NCBI GenBank assembly: GCA_016196905.1 | Contig: JACPWV010000114.1 | Location: forward strand, 1 to 9,944 | From: Chloroflexota bacterium | GTDB taxonomy: Bacteria > Chloroflexota > Anaerolineae > UBA7937 > JACPPX01 | DNA length: 9,944 nt | Direction of reading: 5' to 3' | In this document: positions 1-6,184 of the stretch, in pieces | How positions within the stretch are numbered: position 1 is the stretch's first letter | How the letters are laid out: the number at the start of each line of letters is the position of its first letter | Made by a program: the position numbers and the translations under genes | The notes under the pieces: model-generated | What the model saw: the letters and a program-made list of their open reading frames with translations, nothing else | Databases searched by the model: none | Told to the model about the DNA's origin: nothing

Positions 1-1
1 G

Positions 2-118
2 CCAAGGGCTTCGTGGGCGGGACTGCCACCCCAGAATGCCGTGTGTGAGGCGCACGCCCAGATCGAAGTGATCTTTGAGAAGCGGCGCGCCGCGGAGTTG
101 CTCGCGGACGGCGGGTAA
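2..118 (+). CDS. C-terminal end of upstream gene, probably ABC solute-binding protein (partial)
   Basis: An open frame enters from the left edge and stops at TAA 116-118. Its last residues include the stretch QNAVCEAHAQIEVIFEKR followed by AAELLADGG. An amphipathic C-terminal helix of this kind is common at the end of CUT1 sugar-binding proteins, and such a gene is expected directly upstream of the ATPase and permeases here. The identification rests mainly on that context, because too little sequence is visible for a domain call. The adjacent frame also reads plausibly at the very edge (KGFVGGTATPE) before a TGA at 46-48, so a frameshift near the CCCC at 29-32 cannot be excluded. Confidence 0.45.
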   Translation, partial: PRASWAGLPPQNAVCEAHAQIEVIFEKRRAAELLADGG

Positions 119-158
119 AACGCAGCTTCCGCTCCGCAGAGCCGCGTTGCCAGTTGGG

Positions 159-198
159 ACTGGAGGCCCGCCTGGGTTTCCCTGAGTGGGCCTCCAGT
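159..198 (+). promoter_or_regulatory. 11-bp perfect stem-loop between solute-binding and ATPase genes
   Basis: ACTGGAGGCCC at 159-169 is exactly complementary to GGGCCTCCAGT at 188-198, with an 18-base loop. No T-run follows, so it is not a classical intrinsic terminator. It lies between the end of the upstream ORF (118) and the ATPase start (222). Stem-loops at this place in sugar ABC operons often protect the 3' end of the solute-binding-protein mRNA or reduce read-through, so that the binding protein is made in excess. That role is inferred here. Confidence 0.65.
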
Positions 199-221
199 GC
201 CTCATCCGTCCAGGAGACGTA

Positions 222-1256
222 ATGGCTGTTGTAGAAATCAGAGGGCTGACGAAGCACTTCGGCCAGGTCAAGGCAGTCGACGGCGTTGATCTTTCCATCC
301 AGGAAGGAGAGCTGCTGGTCATCCTGGGGCCCTCCGGCTGCGGAAAAACCACCCTGATGCGCTCGATCGCCGGGCTGGAGCAGCCGACGGCGGGGGAGGT
401 GCTCATCGGCGGTCGGGTGGTGAACGGATTGCCCCCCCGGGCGCGGCAGGTCGCCATGGTCTTCCAGAGCTACGCCCTCTACCCCCACATGACGGTCTTC
501 AACAACATCGCCTTCCCTCTCAAAGCTCAGGGAGGAATGACCACGGAGGCCCGCAAAGAGAAGGTGGAGTGGGCCGCCTCGCTCTTGGGCGTCGAGCACC
601 TGCTCGACCGCAAGCCACGCCAGCTCTCGGGCGGCGAAAGGCAGCGGGTGGCCCTGTGCCGGGCGCTGGTGAGGGAGCCGACGGTATTGCTCTTGGATGA
701 ACCCCTCTCCAACTTGGATGCTAAACTGAGGGCCTCGGCCCGCGACGAGCTGCAACGGTTCCAGCGGCGGTTGGGAATCACCACCATCTTTGTCACCCAT
801 GATCAGGTTGAAGCGATGGGCCTAGGCGACCGCATCGCCGTGATGAACCAGGGGAAGGTGAGGCAGATCGGGACGCCCCAGGAGATCTACCATGAATCCG
901 GCGACACCTTCGTAGCGACCTTCCTGGGCTCGCCGGGCATGAACCTCATGGAGCGAGAGGACTGCCTGCTGGGCTTCCGCCCTGAGCACTTTCTCCCCCA
1001 AGAGGCCGCCGAGGGCCGCCACAACCTGACCACCTTCTCACTCAAAGTGACGCGGATCGAATACCTCGGGGCGGATCGGCTCGTCTACGGCGTGGTGGAC
1101 AGCGTCGCTGGAGAAACGAGGACGGTGGCGAAGCTCCCCTCTACGGTCACGCTGTCGATTGAGTCGGGGGAGTCCTACCCGTTCTTTGTCCAGAAGCAGC
1201 ACCTGCGATTTTTCGACAAGGCCACGGGCACGCGGACGGAGCCCAACCCCCTCTAG
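222..1256 (+). CDS. Carbohydrate ABC transporter ATP-binding protein (MsmK/UgpC/MalK family)
   Basis: Cytoplasmic ATPase subunit that powers a CUT1-type sugar or glycerol-phosphate importer. It has 344 residues when started at ATG 222, which has AGGAG at 212-216 five bases upstream; the in-frame GTG at 186 lies inside the stem-loop and was not chosen. All nucleotide-binding motifs are present: Walker A GPSGCGKTT (36-44), Q-loop Q82 in MVFQSYALYPHMTV, signature LSGGERQR (135-142), Walker B LLLDEP (156-161), D-loop SNLD (163-166) and H-loop H193. YALYPHMTV is typical of the MalK/UgpC/MsmK group. The regulatory TOBE-like C-terminal part is shortened: SPGMNLME is followed almost at once by the conserved GFRPEH motif, where relatives usually have about 25-35 intervening residues. 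Its stop overlaps the ribosome-binding site of the next permease gene, so the two are co-transcribed. The substrate cannot be inferred. Confidence 0.95.
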   Translation: MAVVEIRGLTKHFGQVKAVDGVDLSIQEGELLVILGPSGCGKTTLMRSIAGLEQPTAGEVLIGGRVVNGLPPRARQVAMVFQSYALYPHMTVFNNIAFPLKAQGGMTTEARKEKVEWAASLLGVEHLLDRKPRQLSGGERQRVALCRALVREPTVLLLDEPLSNLDAKLRASARDELQRFQRRLGITTIFVTHDQVEAMGLGDRIAVMNQGKVRQIGTPQEIYHESGDTFVATFLGSPGMNLMEREDCLLGFRPEHFLPQEAAEGRHNLTTFSLKVTRIEYLGADRLVYGVVDSVAGETRTVAKLPSTVTLSIESGESYPFFVQKQHLRFFDKATGTRTEPNPL

Positions 1257-1269
1257 GAGGAGGGCAGCC

Positions 1270-2220
1270 ATGCAGGAAAGCGCAGTGTATGAGGTCGCGG
1301 GAAGGGCCAGGCTGCGTTATCTCACGGATCGGGAGGGATTGCTGGGCCCGCTGTTTTTAATGCCCGCGGTGGTGTACATCGTAGCCTTGGTGGGTGTCCC
1401 CTTCTTTCTCGCCATCGCTTTTAGTCTGTCCAACGTCAGCGTGGGAGACACGAGCCTCAACTACGTGGGTCTGGAGAATTTCAGGACGATCATCAGGACG
1501 CCCCAATTTGAACGAGCACTCATCAATTCCGTCCTCTTCACAGTAGTCGCACAAGCGATCATCATCGTGCTGGCGAATATCCTGGCGCTGATCTTATCCG
1601 AGGATTTTCGGGGCAAATGGGTGGCCCGCATGCTGATCATGCTGCCCTGGGCGACCCCCATTGCCCTAGGGACCATCGGCTGGCTGTGGCTGCTCGACTC
1701 AAAATTCAGCCCGATCGACTGGGTGCTGGTCAACGTCGGCCTGCTCGGCCCGGGCACCCTGCTTGGACCGCGAAACCATATGACCTTCTTGGGACGGGAG
1801 GAACTGGCCATGGCTTCGGTCATCGTGGTGCACGTCTGGCGCATGCTGCCCCTGTCCGCCGTGATCCTCCTGGCAGGGCTGACCTCCATCGACCGGGATC
1901 TTCTCGACCAGGCCGAGGTGGACGGAGCCAGCTTCTGGCGAACCCTCTTCCAGATCAAACTTCCGTTGATCCTTCCCATCATGAGCATCGCGCTCCTGTT
2001 TGGTATCATTTTTACGTTTACGGATATGACCGTGGTCTTTGTGCTGACCCGCGGCGGCCCGGTCTATTACACCCAAGTGCTGCCGGTGTGGTCTTTCTTC
2101 AAAGGAATCCAGGGCGGCGCCCTGGCCGAGGGAGCGGCCGTTGCTCTCTTCCTATTCCCGGTGCTGCTGGCGGTGGCCATTCTGATGCTCAGAGCCGCTC
2201 GGCGGATGGAGATCACCTAA
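1270..2220 (+). CDS. Carbohydrate ABC transporter permease 1 (MalF/UgpA-like)
   Basis: One of two membrane subunits that form the import channel. It has 316 residues, with ATG 1270 preceded by a GGAGGAGGG ribosome-binding stretch at 1256-1264; the upstream in-frame extension lies inside the ATPase gene and is rejected. Six hydrophobic segments are visible at about 26-52, 84-109, 118-142, 178-204, 230-259 and 286-307. The cytoplasmic EAA loop that docks on the ATPase is at about 214-236 (QAEVDGASFWRT, ending in LPLILP), as in the MalF-type binding-protein-dependent permease family. The motif LTRGGP after the fifth segment is also typical of this subunit. It is followed after only 3 bases by the second permease. 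No substrate can be assigned. Confidence 0.93.
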   Translation: MQESAVYEVAGRARLRYLTDREGLLGPLFLMPAVVYIVALVGVPFFLAIAFSLSNVSVGDTSLNYVGLENFRTIIRTPQFERALINSVLFTVVAQAIIIVLANILALILSEDFRGKWVARMLIMLPWATPIALGTIGWLWLLDSKFSPIDWVLVNVGLLGPGTLLGPRNHMTFLGREELAMASVIVVHVWRMLPLSAVILLAGLTSIDRDLLDQAEVDGASFWRTLFQIKLPLILPIMSIALLFGIIFTFTDMTVVFVLTRGGPVYYTQVLPVWSFFKGIQGGALAEGAAVALFLFPVLLAVAILMLRAARRMEIT

Positions 2221-2223
2221 AGA

Positions 2224-3069
2224 ATGGCGAGTTTGAGGCAGCGGGCGAAGCGCATCGTCGTTTATGGGGGTGTGGCGTTTTTCTGCTTCTTCTCCGCCTC
2301 TCCCTTTTTGTGGATGCTCATCACCATGTTCAAGCAAGACCGAGATCTCTATCGCGCGCAGAACAATCCCTTCCTTTTCAACGATCCGCCCACCCTAGAC
2401 CACTTGAGGTTGCTTTTCCTTGAGACCAACTACACCGCATTCCTGCGGAACTCCGTTTTGATTGGGGTGCTGGTGGTCATCATCACCCTCATCATCGCCA
2501 TCCCGGCCGGCTATAGCCTGGCCCGACTGACGGGACGCTGGGGGGAGCGGGTGGGGATCGGCATCTTCCTCGTCTATTTGGTGCCACCCACCCTCCTGTT
2601 CATCCCTCTGTTCCGGGTGGTGGTCGCTCTCGGGCTGAATAACTCCGTGTGGTCCCTGGTCCTGGTCTATCCCACCATCTCTATCCCCTTCTCTACCTGG
2701 CTGCTGATGGGCTTCTTCAAGGCGATCCCCATGGATCTGGAAGAGGCAGCGATGGTGGATGGATACAGCCGTCTGATGGCCTTTTTGAAGGTGGTGATGC
2801 CCCTATCGCTTTCAGGCGTCATCGCGGTGGTGGTCTTCACCTTCACCCTGACGCTACATGAGTTCATCTATGCCCTGACCTTCATCTCCTCCTCGGCCCA
2901 GCGGACGATCAGTGTGGGGGTGCCGACCGAGTTGATCCGTGGGGATGTCTTCTACTGGCAGTCGCTGATGGCCGGCGCCGCGATCGTGGCCATCCCCATC
3001 GGCATCGTTTACACCTTTTTCCTCGACCGGTTGGTGGCTGGATTTACCATGGGCGCTGTCAAGGGATAA
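2224..3069 (+). CDS. Carbohydrate ABC transporter permease 2 (MalG/UgpE-like)
   Basis: Second channel-forming membrane subunit of the importer, 281 residues, the usual length for MalG-type proteins. Six hydrophobic segments lie at about 12-34, 76-98, 111-134, 142-165, 194-220 and 247-266. The EAA loop is clear (DLEEAAMVDGYSR at about 171-183, then VMPLSLSG), and the C-terminus FTMGAVKG is the hallmark ending of this subunit. The start at 2224 is 3 bases after the stop of permease 1. Its ribosome-binding site is weak (GGAG 2208-2211, 12 bases away), which suggests translational coupling to the upstream gene. It is the last gene of the operon, and no clear intrinsic terminator follows. Confidence 0.93.
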   Translation: MASLRQRAKRIVVYGGVAFFCFFSASPFLWMLITMFKQDRDLYRAQNNPFLFNDPPTLDHLRLLFLETNYTAFLRNSVLIGVLVVIITLIIAIPAGYSLARLTGRWGERVGIGIFLVYLVPPTLLFIPLFRVVVALGLNNSVWSLVLVYPTISIPFSTWLLMGFFKAIPMDLEEAAMVDGYSRLMAFLKVVMPLSLSGVIAVVVFTFTLTLHEFIYALTFISSSAQRTISVGVPTELIRGDVFYWQSLMAGAAIVAIPIGIVYTFFLDRLVAGFTMGAVKG

Positions 3070-3206
3070 GTCTGGGTGGCGCCCCGAATTCTTCTATAGG
3101 TCGGGTCCTCCCTGGTCTAACCGAGCGTGTCGAATTCCCTTCATCGTCCCCTAGGATCGAATACGCCTCGTCGGCTGACCCGTGGCTCGACCCGTTTACT
3201 CGCCTG

Positions 3207-3227
3207 GCCTGCCGATCTATGGTAGGC
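3207..3227 (+). other. Small stem-loop in intergenic region 3070-3336
   Basis: GCCTGCC (3207-3213) pairs with GGTAGGC (3221-3227) around a 7-base loop, giving seven pairs including one G-U. It is the clearest structure found in the 267-base gap between the ABC operon and the molybdoenzyme gene. No T-run follows, so a terminator role is not supported. No gene was recognised in the gap; two GAATTC sites and a possible promoter are otherwise all that stands out. Confidence 0.3.
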
Positions 3228-3279
3228 GGCCTGGGTCTGGTCGTAGTCGAAACATCGCTTGATCATCGGCTGGAGAGGT

Positions 3280-3308
3280 TTGACAGAGGCCCCCGATTCA
3301 GTCAACAT
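3280..3308 (+). promoter_or_regulatory. Possible sigma-70-type promoter for the molybdoenzyme gene
   Basis: A perfect TTGACA -35 box at 3280-3285 is followed after 17 bases by CAACAT (3303-3308), which matches the -10 consensus at only three positions. It lies just upstream of the ribosome-binding stretch GAGAGGG (3324-3330). A separate promoter makes sense because the next gene is unrelated to the ABC importer. The weak -10 keeps this tentative. Confidence 0.35.
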
Positions 3309-3336
3309 AACGCCTGGGGTTTTGAGAGGGCAACCG

Positions 3337-4386
3337 ATGAAGCCGCGGCTAGTGGATTGGTCCCTCTTGGCGGTGGTGCTCTTCGTGTTCGCCACCGGCC
3401 TGATCAGCTTGTTGGCAGGACACCCCCGCGAACGTTGGATCTTCATCGTCCACGGCGCGGGCGGCATCGCTCTATTGGTCCTGCTCTTTTGGAAATTCCG
3501 CCAGGTGCTGAAGCGCGTGCTCGATCCTCGGCGCTGGGACGCGGGCACCCTCCTCTCCCTGACGATCTCGGCCCTGGCGCTGGCCAGCGTAGGTACGGGG
3601 ATCCTGTGGGTCTTGGGTGAGCTGCCCCTGCGCGCCTGGCCCAACGGAATGGGCCTCCACGGCTACCTAGCCTTCGCCCTCATCCCCCTCTTCCTTTGGC
3701 ACGTCCTGCTGCGGCGCAAGCCGCTGCGCCGGGTGGACTGGGCCGATCGGCGCAACGCCCTGCGCTACCTGGGGCTGCTGGCCTTCGGCGCGGTGGCTTG
3801 GGGAGGGCAGGAGCTCGTCGCTCGCGCCTTGAGCACCGAAGGCGCGCGGCGGCGCTTCACCGGCTCGCGCGAGTGGGGCAGCGATCAGGGGTTATCCTAT
3901 CCCACCACCAGCTGGGTGGCGGATAACCCCGCGCCGGTGAACATCTATAAATGGCGGCTGCGCATCCACGGCGCGGTGGAACGGCCGCTGGAGTTTGCCT
4001 ATCGCGACCTCATCGAGGGTGGGGATGTCCAGCGAGCAACCCTGGACTGCACGGGGGGCTGGTACTCCACCCACAACTGGAGCGGCGTGCGGGTGGGATG
4101 GCTGTTTCAGCAAGCCCGGCCCCTGCCCACTGCGCGTTGGGTGAGCTTCGTCTCCATCACCGGCTATCGCTGGAGCCTAGCTCTGGAGGAGGCGGCGCAT
4201 GCGCTCCTCGCGACGCAGGTGGATGGCCAGAGACTGGACCATGGCCACGGCTTTCCCCTGCGGCTGGTGGCGCCCGGCCGGCGCGGCTTTCAGTGGGTCA
4301 AGTGGGTGCAGGGACTGGAAGTGCGCGACGAGCCGGATTACCAGCAGTGGTTATCCATCTTCACCAGCGGTTTCGTCGGCCGTTGA
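3337..4386 (+). CDS. Membrane-bound molybdopterin oxidoreductase: cytochrome-b-like helices fused to a sulfite-oxidase-type domain
   Basis: 349 residues from ATG 3337, chosen because GAGAGGG (3324-3330) lies six bases upstream; the in-frame upstream extension has no such site. Residues 1-125 contain four hydrophobic helices (about 8-27, 35-52, 72-94, 107-125) with His39, His108 and His122, resembling bacterial cytochrome b561-type membrane domains. A fifth helix (about 142-160) is preceded by a twin-arginine motif, DRRNALR, at 137-143. The rest is an oxidoreductase molybdopterin-binding domain of the sulfite oxidase/YedY superfamily: LDCTGGWYSTHNW carries the probable molybdenum ligand Cys238, and HGFPLRLVAPG with KWV (305-323) is the usual distal motif. 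Positive charges at 53-68 and 125-143 put those loops inside, so the catalytic domain should face outward. Redox chemistry at Mo with electron exchange through heme b and quinone is inferred; the natural substrate is unknown. No partner cytochrome gene is adjacent. Confidence 0.88.
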   Translation: MKPRLVDWSLLAVVLFVFATGLISLLAGHPRERWIFIVHGAGGIALLVLLFWKFRQVLKRVLDPRRWDAGTLLSLTISALALASVGTGILWVLGELPLRAWPNGMGLHGYLAFALIPLFLWHVLLRRKPLRRVDWADRRNALRYLGLLAFGAVAWGGQELVARALSTEGARRRFTGSREWGSDQGLSYPTTSWVADNPAPVNIYKWRLRIHGAVERPLEFAYRDLIEGGDVQRATLDCTGGWYSTHNWSGVRVGWLFQQARPLPTARWVSFVSITGYRWSLALEEAAHALLATQVDGQRLDHGHGFPLRLVAPGRRGFQWVKWVQGLEVRDEPDYQQWLSIFTSGFVGR

Positions 4387-4487
4387 GAATGCGATCCATG
4401 CGCTGTCCCCCCCAAATCCAAAACCATCCCCGCGTGTCGGTGATCGACATGGCCGGGGCCGAGATGATGTGGCGGGAAGCCTCTTCA

Positions 4488-4505
4488 CCTGGCGGGGGAG
4501 CCAGG
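4488..4505 (+). other. Stem-loop downstream of the molybdoenzyme gene
   Basis: CCTGGC (4488-4493) and GCCAGG (4500-4505) form a perfect 6-bp stem with a six-base loop. A smaller 5-bp hairpin, TGTCG/CGACA, lies at 4435-4449. The sequence after the stem is mixed A and T rather than a T-run, so termination is only a possibility. Both sit between the stop at 4386 and the promoter at 4537. Confidence 0.3.
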
Positions 4506-4536
4506 CAGAACCTTAAAATTTGGCGAGGGGGGGGCA

Positions 4537-4564
4537 TTGATTTTATGGAAAGTTGTGGTAGAAT
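4537..4564 (+). promoter_or_regulatory. Sigma-70-type promoter with extended -10, upstream of the recombinase gene
   Basis: TTGATT (4537-4542) and TAGAAT (4559-4564) are separated by 16 bases, and TG at 4556-4557 gives an extended -10. The surrounding DNA is locally AT-rich in an otherwise GC-rich window, and an 8-G run lies just upstream (4527-4534). Transcription would start near 4571, giving a leader of about 50 bases. All genes to 9587 follow on the same strand with short gaps, so this may drive the whole set. Confidence 0.6.
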
Positions 4565-4573
4565 GAAGACCCA

Positions 4574-4612
4574 CTCCTTCGGGAGGCGGACGCGCCTTCC
4601 CAGACCTAGGCG
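4574..4612 (+). promoter_or_regulatory. Structured 5' leader of the recombinase transcript
   Basis: CTCC-TTCG-GGAG (4574-4585) is a hairpin with an extra-stable C(UUCG)G tetraloop, placed almost at the predicted transcript start. A second short stem pairs CGCCT (4593-4597) with AGGCG (4608-4612) and touches the first base of the GAGG ribosome-binding site (4612-4615). The first could stabilise the 5' end and the second could modestly limit translation; both roles are inferred. Confidence 0.4.
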
Positions 4613-4622
4613 AGGTTGAGCC

Positions 4623-5525
4623 ATGGACAGCCACATTCAAAATTTTCTAAGCTACGTCTCGGCAGAGAAGGGCTACTCAGCCAACACCCGTTCTGCCTAC
4701 GCCATCGACCTGGAACAATTCGCTGAGTACCTCCTTGCCCAGCCCAGGTCCATCCACGACTGGGCCCAGGTCGATAAAGACGCCATTGTAGGCTTCATCC
4801 TCCATCTCAAAGGCGATCGACAGTACGCCTCGGCGACGGTGGCGCGCAAGGTGGCGGCCATTAAATCTTTCTTCCACTTTCTATGGCGAGAGGGGATCAT
4901 CCCCGACGACCCCACCGCCACCCTGGATTCGCCGCGGGTCGAGAAGCGCCTGCCGCGGGCGCTCACCCTGGAGGAGGTTAAGCGCCTGCTGGCCGAGCCG
5001 GCCAAGCAGAATAATGCCAAGGGGCTGCGCGATCGGGCCTTGCTGGAGTTGGCCTACGCCACCGGCATGCGCGCCTCGGAGTTGGTGGCCCTGAATCTGG
5101 ACGATGTGAGCCTGGCCTCAGCCAGTGTGCGCTGTTGGGGCAAGGGCTCCAAGGAGCGGATCATCCCCGTGCATGCCCGCGCCGTGCGAGTCCTGCAGGA
5201 GTACTTGGAAAAGGGCCGCCGCCAATTCCTGCGAAATCCAGCCGAGCGTGCCCTCTTCCTCAACCAGCGGGGCGAGGGCCTCACCCGCCAGGGCCTGTGG
5301 TTGATCATCAAAGGCTACGTGGAGCAGGCCGGGCTCTCGCAGAAGGTCACCCCTCACACCCTGCGCCACTCCTTTGCCACCCACATGTTGGATGGCGATG
5401 CAGATCTGATCAATGTCCAACAATTGTTGGGCCACGCCAACGTCTCCACCACTCAGATCTACACCCACGTGACCACCGAGCGGCTGCGCGAGGTCTACGA
5501 CCAATCCCACCCCCGCGCCAAGTAG
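4623..5525 (+). CDS. xerD: Tyrosine site-specific recombinase XerC/XerD
   Basis: Cytoplasmic recombinase that acts in pairs at dif sites to resolve chromosome dimers. It has 300 residues, the standard Xer length. An N-terminal SAM-like core-binding domain covers about 1-90 (SANTRSAYAIDLEQF) and the catalytic domain about 110-295. Residues expected for catalysis are all visible: Arg150 in GMRASEL, Lys174 in GKGSKER, His245 and Arg248 in HTLRHSFATH, His271 in LLGHANVSTTQIY and nucleophile Tyr280. The ending THVTTERLREVYDQSHPRAK mixes XerD-like (TERL) and XerC-like (VYD, HPRAK) features, so the choice of xerD over xerC is tentative. ATG 4623 has GAGG seven bases upstream. No phage genes or attachment sites surround it, so a housekeeping role is more likely than an integrase. 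The PH-domain gene follows after 22 bases. Confidence 0.92.
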   Translation: MDSHIQNFLSYVSAEKGYSANTRSAYAIDLEQFAEYLLAQPRSIHDWAQVDKDAIVGFILHLKGDRQYASATVARKVAAIKSFFHFLWREGIIPDDPTATLDSPRVEKRLPRALTLEEVKRLLAEPAKQNNAKGLRDRALLELAYATGMRASELVALNLDDVSLASASVRCWGKGSKERIIPVHARAVRVLQEYLEKGRRQFLRNPAERALFLNQRGEGLTRQGLWLIIKGYVEQAGLSQKVTPHTLRHSFATHMLDGDADLINVQQLLGHANVSTTQIYTHVTTERLREVYDQSHPRAK

Positions 5526-5547
5526 CCGCTTCCGAGGAGCAGGGTCG

Positions 5548-6171
5548 ATGGGCTACCTGGAGAGCTTGTTGGGAGGGCGAGAGGTGATCGCCCTCAAAGC
5601 CCGGCGCCATGGGGTGGTCATCCTGCGCACGGTGCTGCTCAACAGCCTCCTGGCCGCGCTCATCGCGGTGCTGGTCGCCCTTCTCTTCCCCATGACCGGC
5701 GGAGCGTCGCTGCTCGGCCTCCTGCTCTGGGCCCTGCCCCTGGGTGCTCTGCTGCGCGACTTGTTGCTGTGGTGGAATGAGATCTACGTCATCACCAACC
5801 GCCGGGTCATCCAGTTGGAGGGCATCATCCACAAGCACTCCATCGACTCCTCTTTGGAGAAGGTGAACGACGTGGTCCTGGACCAGTCCATCCTGGGTCG
5901 GCTTTTGAACTACGGCGATGTCCAGATCCTCACCGCCAGCGAGATGGGGATCAACCGCATCGAGAAGGTGGGCGCGCCGGTACGTTTCAAGACCAGCATG
6001 CTCAACCAGAAAGAGGCCCTGGGCGCTCTGGAGGCCATCCAGGCTGGCCCAGCGGGCGGGGACATCCCTAGCATGATCGAGAAGTTAGACGACCTGCGCC
6101 GGCGGGGCATCCTCACCCCGGAGGAGTTTGAGCGCGAGAAACAAGAGCTCCTGGCCAAGCTGGGGAGCTGA
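5548..6171 (+). CDS. Membrane protein with bacterial PH (bPH2/YdbS-like) domain and C-terminal SHOCT domain
   Basis: 207 residues. Two hydrophobic helices (about 24-47 and 53-75) precede a bacterial PH-like domain (about 76-162) with the family's typical start WNEIYVITNRRVIQLEGI and the stretch SSLEKVNDVVLDQSILGRLL. The C-terminus (about 175-204) is a SHOCT motif: MIEKLDDLRRRGILTPEEFEREK and a Leu-rich ending. In this family the PH part is expected on the cytoplasmic side, and SHOCT is a short helical module found at the ends of many unrelated proteins, thought to mediate oligomerisation or binding. The exact function is unknown. GAGGAG (5534-5539) is eight bases before ATG 5548. The frame of the following phosphorylase remnant begins immediately after its stop. 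Confidence 0.85.
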   Translation: MGYLESLLGGREVIALKARRHGVVILRTVLLNSLLAALIAVLVALLFPMTGGASLLGLLLWALPLGALLRDLLLWWNEIYVITNRRVIQLEGIIHKHSIDSSLEKVNDVVLDQSILGRLLNYGDVQILTASEMGINRIEKVGAPVRFKTSMLNQKEALGALEAIQAGPAGGDIPSMIEKLDDLRRRGILTPEEFEREKQELLAKLGS

Positions 6172-6184
6172 GCGGAGCGGTCGG

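Noticed and set aside
186..221. Extension of the ATPase to GTG 186
   Set aside because: It lies within the 159-198 stem-loop, lacks a ribosome-binding site and adds residues unlike the family; ATG 222 has AGGAG five bases upstream.
1617..2423. Long plus-strand open frame of 268 codons overlapping both permeases
   Set aside because: Its translation is low-complexity Arg/Pro/Gly/His-rich, as expected of an out-of-frame reading of GC-rich DNA, and both permeases are certain.
4488..4505. Intrinsic terminator after the molybdoenzyme gene
   Set aside because: A 6-bp stem is present, but the following bases are not a T-run.
4623..5525. Phage or mobile-element integrase
   Set aside because: Length and motifs are those of housekeeping XerC/XerD; no att sites, phage genes or tRNA are nearby.
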